DNA from: Paraburkholderia lacunae
GTDB taxonomy: Bacteria > Pseudomonadota > Gammaproteobacteria > Burkholderiales > Burkholderiaceae
DNA length: 64,000 nucleotides
Reading direction: 5' to 3'
NCBI RefSeq assembly: GCF_003353175.1
Contig: NZ_QHKS01000033.1
Coordinates: forward strand, 1-64,000
Shown here: positions 24,363 through 33,676 of the stretch, in pieces
Layout: each line of letters starts with the position of its first letter
Position numbering within the stretch: the stretch's first letter is position 1
Position numbers and translations under genes: made by a program
The notes under the pieces: generated by a model
Seen by the model: only the letters and a program-made list of their open reading frames with translations
The model's database searches: none
What the model was told of the DNA's origin: nothing

Positions 24363-25826
24363 ATGTTTCTCGGCATTGACCTCGGCACGACCGAACTGAA
24401 GCTCCTCCTGCTGGCCAGCGATGGACATGTCGTCGGGACCGCTCGTCATCCGCTGGAAATATCGAGGCCGAGGCACCGATGGTCAGAACAGGACCCAGAG
24501 GATTGGTGGCGAGCTACGCTGATTGCACTAGCGACGCTGCGCAAGAACTATCCCGACGCGTTTGGACGCATACAGGCCATTGGTCTCTCTGGTCAAATGC
24601 ATGGTGCCGTTCTCCTTGATGCCAATGACCGGCCGCTGCGCCCGGCGATATTGTGGAACGACATGCGCAGCGTCAGCGAATGCGCTGAACTCACGACCCG
24701 CGCACCGAGGCTGCATGAAATCGCAGGCAATTGCGCAATGCCAGGGCTCACGGCACCGAAATTATTGTGGGTCGCACGACACGAGCCGGAGCACTTCCGA
24801 AAGCTGGCGTGCGTCCTGCTGCCGAAGGACTATCTACGTCTGCGATTGACCGGTATAAAGCTGACGGACCCGTCCGATGCGTCGGGAACCCTTTGGCTGG
24901 ATGTCGGGCGTCGCGAATGGTCCGACGAGCTTTTGCAAGCCTGTGACATGACGCGCATGCAGGTGCCACCGATGAAAGAAGGGAACCGAGCGGTCGGCGC
25001 CGTGCGTCGCAGTATTGCTAGCGAGCTTGGCCTGCCCGCAAATGTGATTGTTGCGGCTGGCGGGGGCGACACGGCGACGAGCGCGCTGGGCGTGGGCGCG
25101 TCGGAATCGGGGGATGGTTTTCTGTCTCTCGGCACCTCGGGAGTGCTGTCCGTTGTCACCGGGCAGTTTCGGCCGAGCCCGCATCTAGGAGTACACGCGC
25201 TCTGCCACGCGATTCCGAACCGGTGGCACCGAACGAGCGTCGTGCTGTCTGCGGCTAGCTGCGTTCGTTGGCTATGCAAACTCACTTCGGCCGACGAAGC
25301 ATGTCTGCTAGGTGAGGTCGAGAGTGTCAGTGCGAACCGTCGGGCCAAAGCTCCATTGTTCTTGCCGTATCTCTCCGGTGAACGAACCCCCCACAATGAC
25401 CCGTACGCCCAAGGCGTGTTTTTTGGACTTGCTGATTCGACCGACCGCGCCACACTTACCTATTCCGTTCTTGAGGGTGTCACGTTTGCTTTGTCGGACG
25501 GACTCGATGCCCTGCGTGCGGATGGCACCCGCGAAACCTCGCTTAGTCTTATCGGTGGTGGTGCACGCAGTGCGTTCTGGACGCAGTTGATGGCTGACGC
25601 GTTTGGAGTACGGATAAGCCGGCCGCCCGATTCACAATGCATCGCTGCGCTCGGAGCCGCGCGTCTCGGCTGGTTAGCGGCTGACGGCGATTTTTCGGTC
25701 GTTGTCCGTGCCCCGTCGGTGTCGCAGGAATTCTTTCCTGACGACGAGCGGCATTCAATACTCTTGGAACGGTTAGCGTCGTTCCGAGCTCTGTACGGGC
25801 AACTGCGGCCGCTTTTTCCAACGTGA
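24363..25826 (+). CDS. xylB: FGGY-family carbohydrate kinase, xylulokinase
   Basis: The 487-residue kinase begins MFLGIDLGTTELKLLLL (phosphate-1 loop) and shows SGQMHGAVLLDANDRPLRPA then ILWNDMRS (about 78-104), the MHG motif typical of xylulokinases. GGGDTATSALGVG (about 233-245) includes the catalytic Asp, and LIGGGARSAFW marks the adenosine site. It phosphorylates a ketopentose, most likely D-xylulose, although D-ribulose cannot be excluded since the upstream gene resembles ribitol dehydrogenase. The pair forms a small pentitol-degradation operon; no transporter gene is attached. Confidence 0.85.
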   Translation: MFLGIDLGTTELKLLLLASDGHVVGTARHPLEISRPRHRWSEQDPEDWWRATLIALATLRKNYPDAFGRIQAIGLSGQMHGAVLLDANDRPLRPAILWNDMRSVSECAELTTRAPRLHEIAGNCAMPGLTAPKLLWVARHEPEHFRKLACVLLPKDYLRLRLTGIKLTDPSDASGTLWLDVGRREWSDELLQACDMTRMQVPPMKEGNRAVGAVRRSIASELGLPANVIVAAGGGDTATSALGVGASESGDGFLSLGTSGVLSVVTGQFRPSPHLGVHALCHAIPNRWHRTSVVLSAASCVRWLCKLTSADEACLLGEVESVSANRRAKAPLFLPYLSGERTPHNDPYAQGVFFGLADSTDRATLTYSVLEGVTFALSDGLDALRADGTRETSLSLIGGGARSAFWTQLMADAFGVRISRPPDSQCIAALGAARLGWLAADGDFSVVVRAPSVSQEFFPDDERHSILLERLASFRALYGQLRPLFPT

Positions 25827-25858
25827 GACGTATTCAATTTCGGAGCGGGCACCAAAAG

Positions 25859-26200
25859 TCAACGATACGCTTGGGCCACCACCGCGGCGGGAGTATCTGC
25901 CGAATAGGCCTGCCCCGTCGCGGCAAGTGTTTCTGAAACCCAGCCTGGGCTGACGACGTTAACGCGTGCCTTGCCGTGCAATTCGAGAGCGGCGGACCGC
26001 ACGAACGCCTCGACCTCTGCATTCACGATGCCCACTGCGGCACTTCCTGTGACCGGATGCAGGGAGAGAATGCCGCTGGTTAGCGTCAGGGACCCGCCTT
26101 GTGTGATGTGACCGACCGAGCACCGGACGAGATTGACCTGTCCCGTCAGCTTGTTCTCGTCGCCAGGCAGGGAACTCCGCGAGTTCGTAGAGGCCAGCAT
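25859..26200 (-). pseudogene. Truncated short-chain dehydrogenase
   Basis: The frame contains the middle and C-terminal part of an SDR: VRCSVGHITQGGSLTLTSGI, VGIVNAEVEAFVRSAALELH and RVNVVSPGWVSETL. The N-terminal nucleotide-binding GxxxGxG half is missing, and the usual Tyr-x-x-x-Lys is replaced (AVGIVNAEVE). The protein would be non-functional. It is a left-over lying tail-to-tail with xylB. Confidence 0.65.
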
Positions 26201-26263
26201 CTGGTGTTCTCAGGCGCCCGGAGTAGTATGGTCATGTACACCTAACTACCAGGAGGGGAGGCG

Positions 26264-26506
26264 ATGACTACCTGTGAGCAATGTGGTGGCCAAGGAAAAA
26301 TCAAGTGCGAAAAATGTGGCGGGACGGGAAAGGTGCAGATAACCGAAATCGAGACTGTTTCAGACATGTCTCGCACGTCCAACATCATCACGTGCCCAAA
26401 ATGCGATGGAGAGCGGTGGCAGCTCTGCGCACGATGTTACGGTTCCGGAGAAGTCCATGCTAACGGGACCTCCGATATTTTCGACCCCGAAGGCAGAGAT
26501 ACTTGA
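26264..26506 (+). CDS. Small DnaJ-type zinc-finger protein
   Basis: An 80-residue protein with four CxxC pairs: CEQCGGQGKIKCEKCGGTGK (residues 4-23), then CPKCDGE and CARCYGSGEV (about 44-61). These are the CxxCxGxG repeats of the DnaJ cysteine-rich domain, enough to hold two zinc ions, without a J domain. Such stand-alone proteins may bind RNA or act as chaperone adaptors. AGGAGGGGAGGCG lies before the ATG. It is flanked by debris on both sides. Confidence 0.75.
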   Translation: MTTCEQCGGQGKIKCEKCGGTGKVQITEIETVSDMSRTSNIITCPKCDGERWQLCARCYGSGEVHANGTSDIFDPEGRDT

Positions 26507-26983
26507 CTTCCTCAGGAGAACGTCAGGAAGACTCAATTGGCAGTTGCAAGTGCGATAGAACTGTTGATGCATGGGCCCGCCGCATACCCGTGCTTTCTAG
26601 TAATGGGTACGGCGGGCCATTACATCAAACAGCGGACCGTCTACTGTCGGCCGAACAGGGGCAACCGCTTGGCAGGCGTTCGAGCGCATGTGTGCTGGCG
26701 ACCTGCAGTTGTTGCCGGTCGAGCTGCCCACGTTCCGTCGTGAAGTTATCCTGAGCTCGGACGCATCCCCATCAAGCACCCCCGTGTGGTTGCACATGCA
26801 ACCACCGACTAGCCGAACAATAAGCAGTTCATCGGGGCCGCGATGGACGTGACGCAGGCGAAGCAAACAGAGGAGCAGTTATCCTAAAAATTCTTCTGTG
26901 ATAGAGCCGTTATCATGGAAGAAAGGTTTGTAAGGGGTCAGGCACAGGAGTTGCTCGTCTCAGTGTTTCAACCTCAGGAGCAA
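26507..26983. other. Gap with possible gene remnant
   Basis: No start or complete gene is convincing. One plus-strand frame near 26667-26840 reads QAFERMCAGDLQLLPVELPT then FRREVILSSDASP, with good codon usage but no start and no recognised family, so it may be the rest of a lost gene. Confidence 0.3.
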
Positions 26984-27451
26984 ATGATGACTACGCCCGA
27001 CCCGCGAATGCACCCGTCCGTTAGCGGCGCGAAAATCGTTGGCAGCACCGTCGGCTCGGGGCCCGGACCGGAGGTGATGGCAGCGACCACGCTCAATGGC
27101 GACAAGGTCATGTCATCCGACGGCGAACACGTGGGCAAGATAGCCGACATCATGCTGGACGTGCGAAGCGGACGGATTGCCTATGCCGTCCTCTCGACCG
27201 GGGGATTCCTCGGCATCGGTGATACGCTGCACGCCATCCCGTGGAGCGCGCTGACACTGGATGCAATCGACCGGTGTTTCGTCGTGGACATCCCGGCCCA
27301 GAGACTCAAGGATGAGCCCGGGTTCGACAAGGACCACTGGCCTTCGATGGCGGACGAAAAGTGGGGCACCACGGTCCATCACTATTACAACCGCGAACCC
27401 TACTGGACCGCTACCCGTGACATCAGCGAAGGACGCGAGACCGACATCTAG
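26984..27451 (+). CDS. PRC-barrel domain protein
   Basis: A 155-residue protein from ATG 26984 (after AGGAG). The PRC-barrel spans about residues 30-100: GDKVMSSDGEHVGKIADIML, SGRIAYAVLSTGGFLGIGDT and HAIPWSALTL, the hallmark of stress-linked PRC-barrel proteins in proteobacteria. A tail containing WPSMADEKWGTTVHHYYNRE follows. These small beta-barrel proteins are soluble and of unclear role, often induced in stress or biofilms. Confidence 0.85.
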   Translation: MMTTPDPRMHPSVSGAKIVGSTVGSGPGPEVMAATTLNGDKVMSSDGEHVGKIADIMLDVRSGRIAYAVLSTGGFLGIGDTLHAIPWSALTLDAIDRCFVVDIPAQRLKDEPGFDKDHWPSMADEKWGTTVHHYYNREPYWTATRDISEGRETDI

Positions 27452-27485
27452 AAATCCAACTTCCCTCGCCCGCATCACACCCCGC

Positions 27486-27905
27486 TCACGGCACCCTGGC
27501 GTCGAGTTCCGGACGCATGACCACGCATTCCCGCGCCGTCGGCTCATTGCGGGCGACGACGAAGACGGCGGGGGTCGGGCTGCGGTTGACGGCGACATGG
27601 ACCACGCCCGCCGGGGTGAAGATGTAATCACCGGGGCGCACCACCTGCCGGTCTTCCAGTTCCTCGCCCGTGTAGAACTCGATTTCGTCGCCGCTTAGCA
27701 TGTAATGCGCGGTGTCATGGTGTTCGTGAATGTGAGCGCTGGTTCTGCCTCCGGGCGGCACGGACACCATGCCCATGTAGAGGACCTCGGACCCCACCGT
27801 CTCCTTGCTGATACCGGGCGCATGCACGGAGCCCTGCTGAGACATGTAGCTGGCACCACCACGAACAACACGACCCACTTTCGCCCTCGGTGAGGTTGTT
27901 TCCAT
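27486..27905 (-). CDS. Cupin-domain protein
   Basis: The 139-residue protein has a single cupin fold. Motif 1 is SAHIHEHHDTAHYMLSGDEI (about residues 57-76, with metal-binding His) and motif 2 is GDYIFTPAGVVHVAVNR (about 93-109). ATG 27905 is preceded by AGGAGG. Cupins of this size may be small dioxygenases, isomerases or metal-bound sensors; the sequence does not tell which. It converges with the PRC-barrel gene. Confidence 0.8.
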   Translation of the reverse strand: METTSPRAKVGRVVRGGASYMSQQGSVHAPGISKETVGSEVLYMGMVSVPPGGRTSAHIHEHHDTAHYMLSGDEIEFYTGEELEDRQVVRPGDYIFTPAGVVHVAVNRSPTPAVFVVARNEPTARECVVMRPELDARVP

Positions 27906-27997
27906 TGCGCACCTCCTGTCATCAACCCGCGTATCCGTCACACCCATGGCAATCACTATAGGCGACGGAAGCAAGGGTAAGGCCGGGATTTCGGCTC

Positions 27998-28564
27998 TCA
28001 GTTTCCTGGACGCTTCAGTCGCTGCGCGGCGTCCGGCGGCGGCGCATCGCACGCGAAACTCTGGGCGGTGAGCGCGTCCGAATACACGGTCCGGCCGGCC
28101 ACATCGGTCGCGCGCACGCGGATGGTCCGGTCGACCGTGGACTGGTCTCCGACTCGGTAGAACCACGGTGGGTTGTAGTACAAATCGACGAAGCCGTACG
28201 GGTCCGCCGGCGGCGTGCCCGGGACCGTGAAGACGGCGTCCTGTGTGTCGCCCGGGCGATGGCCAACGCGGACAACCACACACTTCTTGGCCGTAAAACC
28301 CACCCCGAACAACTCGACCCTGTCGGTGACGTCGTGGTGCTGCGCCGTGCCGACATGTTCCCGCACGTAAAGCCTGGCGCACGGCGGTGGGTTCGTGCAG
28401 GCTGCGCAGAGCGCGGACAGGAGGAACACGGTGCCGGTCGCGCGCAATGTCCGAACCGTTGCACGGAGAAGGACTGCGCAAGCCCGGAGTGAACCACGGG
28501 CCACCGCCGGTCGTGACCAAGTGGGTGAAGCTTGACACCGGCTCGAACGCCGCGCGGCGAGCAC
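27998..28564 (-). CDS. Putative lipoprotein
   Basis: The frame has a hydrophobic stretch GTVFLLSALCAACTNPPPCA (about residues 43-62) that resembles a lipoprotein signal ending in a CAAC lipobox, so translation probably begins shortly before it, perhaps at TTG near 28437. The mature part contains VELFGVGFTAKKCVVVRVGH and PYGFVDLYYNPPWFYRVGDQ and looks like a small beta-rich domain. No family is recognised. The true start is uncertain. Confidence 0.5.
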   Translation of the reverse strand: MLAARRSSRCQASPTWSRPAVARGSLRACAVLLRATVRTLRATGTVFLLSALCAACTNPPPCARLYVREHVGTAQHHDVTDRVELFGVGFTAKKCVVVRVGHRPGDTQDAVFTVPGTPPADPYGFVDLYYNPPWFYRVGDQSTVDRTIRVRATDVAGRTVYSDALTAQSFACDAPPPDAAQRLKRPGN

Positions 28565-28573
28565 GGTGCAATA

Positions 28574-29160
28574 TCAATTCGGCTTGGCACCGTTCGCGGT
28601 CATGAGTTCCTTGACCGCCGCCCGCGCCTTCGCCGATGCCTCCGGGTTATAGGCTATGGTCGGACCAAGCTCGACACATGAATCCTGATAGGTAAAGGGT
28701 TTGTTCGTCGCCGCATTCAGGATTTCTCCGTGTACCGCTTCCTGTAATTTGCAGTTCCTTATCGTCTGCGCTTGCGCCAGCTTCAGCGGCGTCGCAAACG
28801 CCTTGCCATCAAAGACGTGATATGCCCCGGGGTATTCGGTCAGGTTTATATTCTTGCCGTTCGCCTGCAGACGAGCGACATATTCCCGGCACGGTGCGAC
28901 CGGAACGTAATCGTCTGCACTTCCGTGGAATATCCGCACCGGCTTGGCCGAGATGTCGTCGTCCCGCAGATACCCTATGTTGCAAGACGGATAGAAGGCC
29001 ACATAAGCTGCGAACTCCTGGCCAGATGCCGGGCCATGCATCTCCCGGAACCGCTTAAGACTGGCGTAGAGAGCAGCGTGACCGACATCATGGCAATCAG
29101 CGCGCAGGCCTGCGAATCGGCCAACGTCCCCGCCGGCTCGCGAATTGAGTTGGATTTTGC
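28574..29160 (-). pseudogene. Dienelactone-hydrolase family protein, N-terminally truncated
   Basis: The frame carries the C-terminal half of an alpha/beta hydrolase: ALYASLKRFREMHGPASGQE, YVAFYPSCNIGYL, RIFHGSADDYVP (catalytic Asp) and YPGAYHVFDG (catalytic His). The front half, including the nucleophile elbow, is missing; the frame upstream of about residue 35 no longer resembles the family. A recombination end point near 29090 is likely. Confidence 0.7.
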
Positions 29161-29384
29161 TCGAACCAAGACCACTCCTTCGAGCAGTCGATGCCATTCG
29201 AGTCTACTACTACCATCAAGTCCTAAACGGACTGCACGCTCGCAACGCCACGGAGTGGGTGCGCGCAGCGACTGCTATACCGAACGCCCTATTTTTTGGG
29301 GCTCGTGGCCGCCCGGCGGTTAGAAGAAGTCTGCTTGGCTCCTGCAGTTGGTGCCGGCGCAGTGCGCTCATGCCGTTCGACACG

Positions 29385-30311
29385 CTAGGTCGCGAGGCCG
29401 TCGTACACCCTGGACTCGGAGAGTTCTGAAGCGATTTCCTTCAACGTCGCAATCACAATCCGGATTGCAGGCGTCATTGCCCCTTGGGTTGAACTGGCAA
29501 GCGTCACGAAGCGAGTGATGTTGGGCTTGATGATTCTTGCGGCACGCAGGCGGCCGGCGCGTACATCGGGGGCGATGGCCCACGGCCCGAGCACAGCATA
29601 TCCTCGACCACTGGCCGCAAGCTCTCGCTGGACAGCAAGCGAGTCTGCTTCCAGTACAGTCCGAAGCTCGATACCGGCCCGACGAGCCTCGTCATCCATC
29701 AGATTTCGCAGGCGGTTGGGACGTCCCGGCAATATCAGTGGCAACCCCTCAAGACGCCGGAATTCGACGGTTTCCCGCTGAAGCACAGGCGAGTCCGGCG
29801 CGCCTACAAGATAGGTTTCGATTGTCGCGAGCGTCGCGAGCCGCTCGGTCGTCATGGAGCGCTCTGCATGGAAAAGGATAGCGAGGTCCACGCGTCCGCT
29901 GTCCAGCCACGTCTCAACCTCACCCAACTGACTCTCGCGAACGTTGAGGCGAATGTCCGGATAAGCCGAGTTGACGCGCTCGCATAGCGTGGTCATCAGC
30001 GGATGAGCAGTCGACGGCAAGATGCCGATTCGTACTTCACCAAATGGTGCGCCCGACGAAGTGCGTATTTCGTTGAACAACTGGTCGGTGTCCGCAATCC
30101 AGGCACGGACTCTTGGGATAATCCGCTCTCCGAACCCGGTCAGCTTCACACCGCGCCCAGTCCGCTCGAACAGACGGCCTCCGCATTCGCGCTCAAACTC
30201 GGCAATCTGTCTGCTGACATTGGACTGGACAGTTTGCCGGAGCGCGGCAACTCGACTGATGCTTCCCAGCTCCGCCACCTCGATGAATAACTTGAAGGCT
30301 TCCCGTTCCAT
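29385..30311 (-). CDS. LysR-type transcriptional regulator
   Basis: From ATG 30311 (after GGTGGAGA) the 308-residue protein has the LysR winged HTH MEREAFKLFIEVAELGSISR then QTVQSNVSRQIAEFERECGG and LFERTGRGVKLTGFGE (residues 1-62). A periplasmic-binding-like effector domain follows (GEVRIGILPSTAHPLMTTL onward). The effector is unknown. It is divergent from a porin gene and near an MFS transporter and a DapA-family enzyme, so it probably controls uptake and breakdown of one compound. Confidence 0.88.
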   Translation of the reverse strand: MEREAFKLFIEVAELGSISRVAALRQTVQSNVSRQIAEFERECGGRLFERTGRGVKLTGFGERIIPRVRAWIADTDQLFNEIRTSSGAPFGEVRIGILPSTAHPLMTTLCERVNSAYPDIRLNVRESQLGEVETWLDSGRVDLAILFHAERSMTTERLATLATIETYLVGAPDSPVLQRETVEFRRLEGLPLILPGRPNRLRNLMDDEARRAGIELRTVLEADSLAVQRELAASGRGYAVLGPWAIAPDVRAGRLRAARIIKPNITRFVTLASSTQGAMTPAIRIVIATLKEIASELSESRVYDGLAT

Positions 30312-30682
30312 CGCTGTCTCCACCCATCTCTCTTGAAGCATATCTGAAATCACACTGATGCGCCTATCGGCATGAATTTTCATTGAATAGACTGCTTGAA
30401 AAGATGACGAGATTGCTGGCTCCAGCGTTACTCGCATGACTGGCCAGAACAGGAGACAGCCGTATGCGGACATCCGTCGAAACGAGATACGCGGTAGGCA
30501 ACACCACCATCAATTCGAACGCCAGGTGCGCGCGCCGACTTTGAGTCCGCACGCGCCAGCACCGTAGGTCGGCTCGACCTTCAGGCCGCGAATACCGAAC
30601 CGAATCCCCCGTCCCGAGAGCGTTACCAACGCTCCCGGCGGGCAATGCTGTGCCATACAAATACTTAAAGGAGACACTACAA
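30312..30682. promoter_or_regulatory. Divergent regulatory region of LysR gene and porin
   Basis: The 371-bp space has no gene. ATGAATTTTCAT (30372-30383) is a perfect palindrome 60 bp from the LysR start and a candidate LysR recognition site. The porin has a good ribosome-binding site (AAGGAGAC) at its end of the space. No clear -35/-10 pair was assigned. Confidence 0.4.
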
Positions 30683-31747
30683 ATGAGAACCGACCGGAGC
30701 TTACGCGTTGGCCGCAGATTGGCTTCGCGTTGCCTCGCAATTGCATCGATTTCCATTTGGACGGGGGTTGTGCATGCCCAGCCATCCTCAGCGGACCTTT
30801 CTGCTCCGATTCAGCTTTACGGTCTGGTAGGCACGCACGTCGCACAGTCAAAGGTGAGCGGCGCACCTCAAGGTAGCGTCATACTCGGCGGCGGCGGCCT
30901 GACTACGTCGTTCTGGGGGCTACGCGGCAAAGAAGACCTCGGCGGCGGATATGCGGCTATCTTTGTTCTGGAAAGCTTCTTCCGCCCGAACACCGGCCAG
31001 ATGGGAAGAAACTCCACAGACGGGTTATTCTCGCGCAATGCCTACGTGGGCTTCACGACCCCGTACGGCATCTTCCGGTTCGGCGAGCAGACGACGCGCA
31101 CCTACCTCAATCAGATTTTGCTGAACCCGTTCGGTTCTTCCGTCGTGTTCTCGCCTCTTGTCGTCCAGTCGTACACCACCGCGTACAACAACACGGTTGT
31201 GGGCGACACCGTCTGGGCCAACGTCGCGAGCTACGAGAGCGCAACGTATATGGGTCTCACCGGGACTGTGCAATACGGCGTCAGCGGAACAACTGGCCAC
31301 CAGGGGAAGGATGACCTCGGCCTGAACCTCAATTACGAGAATGGCCCGCTTCAGATTGCCCTGTCCACACAACGAGTGCGCATGGCGGTCAACATGCCGA
31401 ACGTCCAGCAGTATCTCTACCTCGCTGGCGCCACGTACAACGCCAACTTTGCCAAGTTCTACGCCGCCCTGCAAACGACCAATACGACGACGACGGAGGT
31501 CGGCTCCCATACCTACGAGCTTGGCCTCTCGATTCCCGCTACGCTAACCTCCGCCGTGCTCGTCGAGTGGGCGATGACGAGGCGCTCGGCACCGAAAAAC
31601 CAGGACTCGATTCGGAACACGGCATCGGTCGGCTACGACTATTACCTGTCGAAGCGGACCGACGTCTACGCCGTCTATTCCTACGACAAGCTGAGCGGGA
31701 AGCCCTCCGGAAGCACGTACGGCGTAGGCATGAGACACACCTTCTAA
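30683..31747 (+). CDS. Outer-membrane porin (Burkholderia type)
   Basis: The 354-residue protein from ATG 30683 has a signal peptide ending VVHAQ. The body starts with APIQLYGLVGTHV and shows GLRGKEDLGGGYAAIFVLES, RNAYVGFTTPYGIFRFGEQT and a C-terminal strand YGVGMRHTF ending in Phe. These are marks of the 16-stranded trimeric porins of beta-proteobacteria. It likely admits the substrate handled by the neighbouring MFS transporter and DapA-like enzyme under control of the divergent LysR protein. Confidence 0.9.
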   Translation: MRTDRSLRVGRRLASRCLAIASISIWTGVVHAQPSSADLSAPIQLYGLVGTHVAQSKVSGAPQGSVILGGGGLTTSFWGLRGKEDLGGGYAAIFVLESFFRPNTGQMGRNSTDGLFSRNAYVGFTTPYGIFRFGEQTTRTYLNQILLNPFGSSVVFSPLVVQSYTTAYNNTVVGDTVWANVASYESATYMGLTGTVQYGVSGTTGHQGKDDLGLNLNYENGPLQIALSTQRVRMAVNMPNVQQYLYLAGATYNANFAKFYAALQTTNTTTTEVGSHTYELGLSIPATLTSAVLVEWAMTRRSAPKNQDSIRNTASVGYDYYLSKRTDVYAVYSYDKLSGKPSGSTYGVGMRHTF

Positions 31748-31892
31748 AACACCATCCGATAGCCCTTCTCAGTGCCGGTGCGAATTGCGAGATTCGTGCC
31801 GGTGGTTTTGCTTTTGTCGCCTCCGACTTCCGCCGCACTTGCAACACACAGGTCTCATCTAACCACCCAAGTTCGTCGAGCCCCAAAAGAAC

Positions 31893-31923
31893 ATCGCCGC
31901 GCGTCCCAACAACGCGCGGCGAT
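31893..31923. terminator. Hairpin between convergent porin and MFS genes
   Basis: ATCGCCGCGCGT and its exact complement (12 bp) enclose a 7-base loop. It lies between convergent genes. No strong T run follows, so termination efficiency is uncertain. Confidence 0.55.
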
Positions 31924-31985
31924 GACTCAAGAACTGCTGTTGCGAGGCAAATTCCCTTCGGTGCCCAAGACACCGTAAGCTGCCG

Positions 31986-33422
31986 TCAGGGCGAGATTTC
32001 TTCGAGCGAGCGGTCGGTCGTCTCAATCATTGCCCGAGACGCCAGGAGCCCAACAATGGTCGTAGCGGCGAACATCAGGAACACTGCGGAAATCCCGTGA
32101 CCCGACAGAACGACTCCGACGAGGGCAGGCGCCGCAGCAGAAGCAACCCTCAGCCAGGACGTTGCGAGTCCAGTGCCAATTGCACGCATCCGGGTCGGAT
32201 AGATTTCAGGCGTGTACAGGTAGAGCATAACCGTCGTGGTGCCCATCACCGCGTAGGCCGATGAGCCCAGCAACATGACCGACCAGGGACCGCCCTTCGC
32301 GACCGCACCGAGTATCAGAAGCAGCACCCCGCTGACCAGGAAGGTGGCCATCGCCCACCGGCGACGGCCAGTTCGGTCAACCAGGAAAGCACAGAGCAAC
32401 ACTGCGCATGCACTCAGAACATTCGACAGTGACGCCATGTGCAGAGATTCTTGCAGAGGCAGGTGATACACGGTGCGGTACAGACTCGGCAGCCAATTGT
32501 TGATGCCATTAGCCACGAAGTAAGAACTGGCCCACAACACCCACACAATCAACGTGCGACCTCGGTACACGTCCGAGAACAACTCCCTCCACGATGCCCT
32601 TTTTCTCGTCTGGCTTGCATCGCGAATCTTAGAGAGCCGCCGTTCTACCTCAACCCAGTTTCCCTCGACATCCAGGTTGCGACGCGTCGTGCTAGCCTCA
32701 ATCTTCTCGATGACACTCTCCGCTTCATCGTATCGCCCCTTCGAGATAAGCCAGCGAGGTGACTCTGGCAAACGAGCGATGAATAGCGTGACGAGGAGGC
32801 CGGGAATCGCGCCGACGAGGAACATGCATTCCCAGCCGAAACGCGGGACGACGAACGCCCCGACCTGCGCCGCGCCGAGCAGCCCCAAGGGAAAAATCAG
32901 TTCGTAGAGAAGGAAGAAACGCCCCCGGCCATGCGCTTGGCTCAGTTCGCTGATATAGGCGGCCGCGACAGGTACCTCGCCGCCAACGCCGATACCCTGA
33001 AGGAAGCGTGCGAGAAAGAGGAGCTGCAAATTCCCCGTGAACGCACATGCAATACCCATGACCGACATGATTCCAACAGTCGTGGTCGCACTGAGCACTC
33101 GGCCGAAGCGCTCAGCTATCCAGCCAAAAGTCAGCGCTCCGACAAACTGCCCCAGATACCCGGCAGCGATAAGCACGCCAATTTGCATCGGCGAGAGGTG
33201 CCACAGCCCGACCAACACCGGCAAGGCGAAGGCGAGCGAGAGTGCGTCGAACGCATCGAAGAATGTGGCACTACCCATAATGATTCGGGCCTTGGTGTGC
33301 CACCGGCTAAATGGAACGTTCTCGATGCGGAAAAGCAGATGTGCAGCGCGTGCTACAGGTTCAGACTTATGACTTGCCATATGGTCAGAGCCGACCACGG
33401 CGCCCGCCAGTATCTTGCCCAT
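31986..33422 (-). CDS. MFS transporter (AAHS/sugar-porter-like)
   Basis: A 478-residue, 12-helix major facilitator starting at ATG 33422 after TGGAGA. Diagnostic segments are GWIAERFGRVLS (loop 2-3 signature), RFLQGIGVGGEVPVAAAYIS (helix 4), RLPESPRWLISKGR (after helix 6), a long central loop and LVDRTGRRRWAMAT (loop 8-9). It is a proton symporter for an organic acid or sugar-like compound. It follows the DapA-family gene on the same strand after 254 bp. Confidence 0.88.
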   Translation of the reverse strand: MGKILAGAVVGSDHMASHKSEPVARAAHLLFRIENVPFSRWHTKARIIMGSATFFDAFDALSLAFALPVLVGLWHLSPMQIGVLIAAGYLGQFVGALTFGWIAERFGRVLSATTTVGIMSVMGIACAFTGNLQLLFLARFLQGIGVGGEVPVAAAYISELSQAHGRGRFFLLYELIFPLGLLGAAQVGAFVVPRFGWECMFLVGAIPGLLVTLFIARLPESPRWLISKGRYDEAESVIEKIEASTTRRNLDVEGNWVEVERRLSKIRDASQTRKRASWRELFSDVYRGRTLIVWVLWASSYFVANGINNWLPSLYRTVYHLPLQESLHMASLSNVLSACAVLLCAFLVDRTGRRRWAMATFLVSGVLLLILGAVAKGGPWSVMLLGSSAYAVMGTTTVMLYLYTPEIYPTRMRAIGTGLATSWLRVASAAAPALVGVVLSGHGISAVFLMFAATTIVGLLASRAMIETTDRSLEEISP

Positions 33423-33534
33423 TTTGTCTCCATCCAATCCATCGACCGCAGGCTCTACTCCGGCCCACTTATATATTGTTTGTCACGGCTCCCTCGGTGC
33501 TACAGTCGGGTAGTGTCCGTCGCGACCGGCCCCT

Positions 33535-33568
33535 TCATATGAGTGTTGTTCAAATGCTGTCATATGAG
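33535..33568. repeat. Direct repeats TCATATGAG upstream of MFS gene
   Basis: TCATATGAG occurs at 33535-33543 and 33560-33568, 25 bp apart. The CATATG core also occurs inside the promoter of the DapA-family gene. It is a possible operator of a local regulator. Confidence 0.4.
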
Positions 33569-33598
33569 AGAACGGGCGAACGTTCCTCCTCGCCCGGC

Positions 33599-33625
33599 GG
33601 GCTGAGCCCTCCTTGGACTCAGCCC
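33599..33625 (-). terminator. Hairpin after DapA-family gene
   Basis: GGGCTGAG pairs with CTCAGCCC across an 11-base loop, 52 bp downstream of the DapA-family stop. No strong T run follows; it may partly end transcription or protect the mRNA end. Confidence 0.45.
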
Positions 33626-33676
33626 CTACTACTAGCCGCTCATGTACTTTCGCACGTGATGACTCGAAATCGCCAG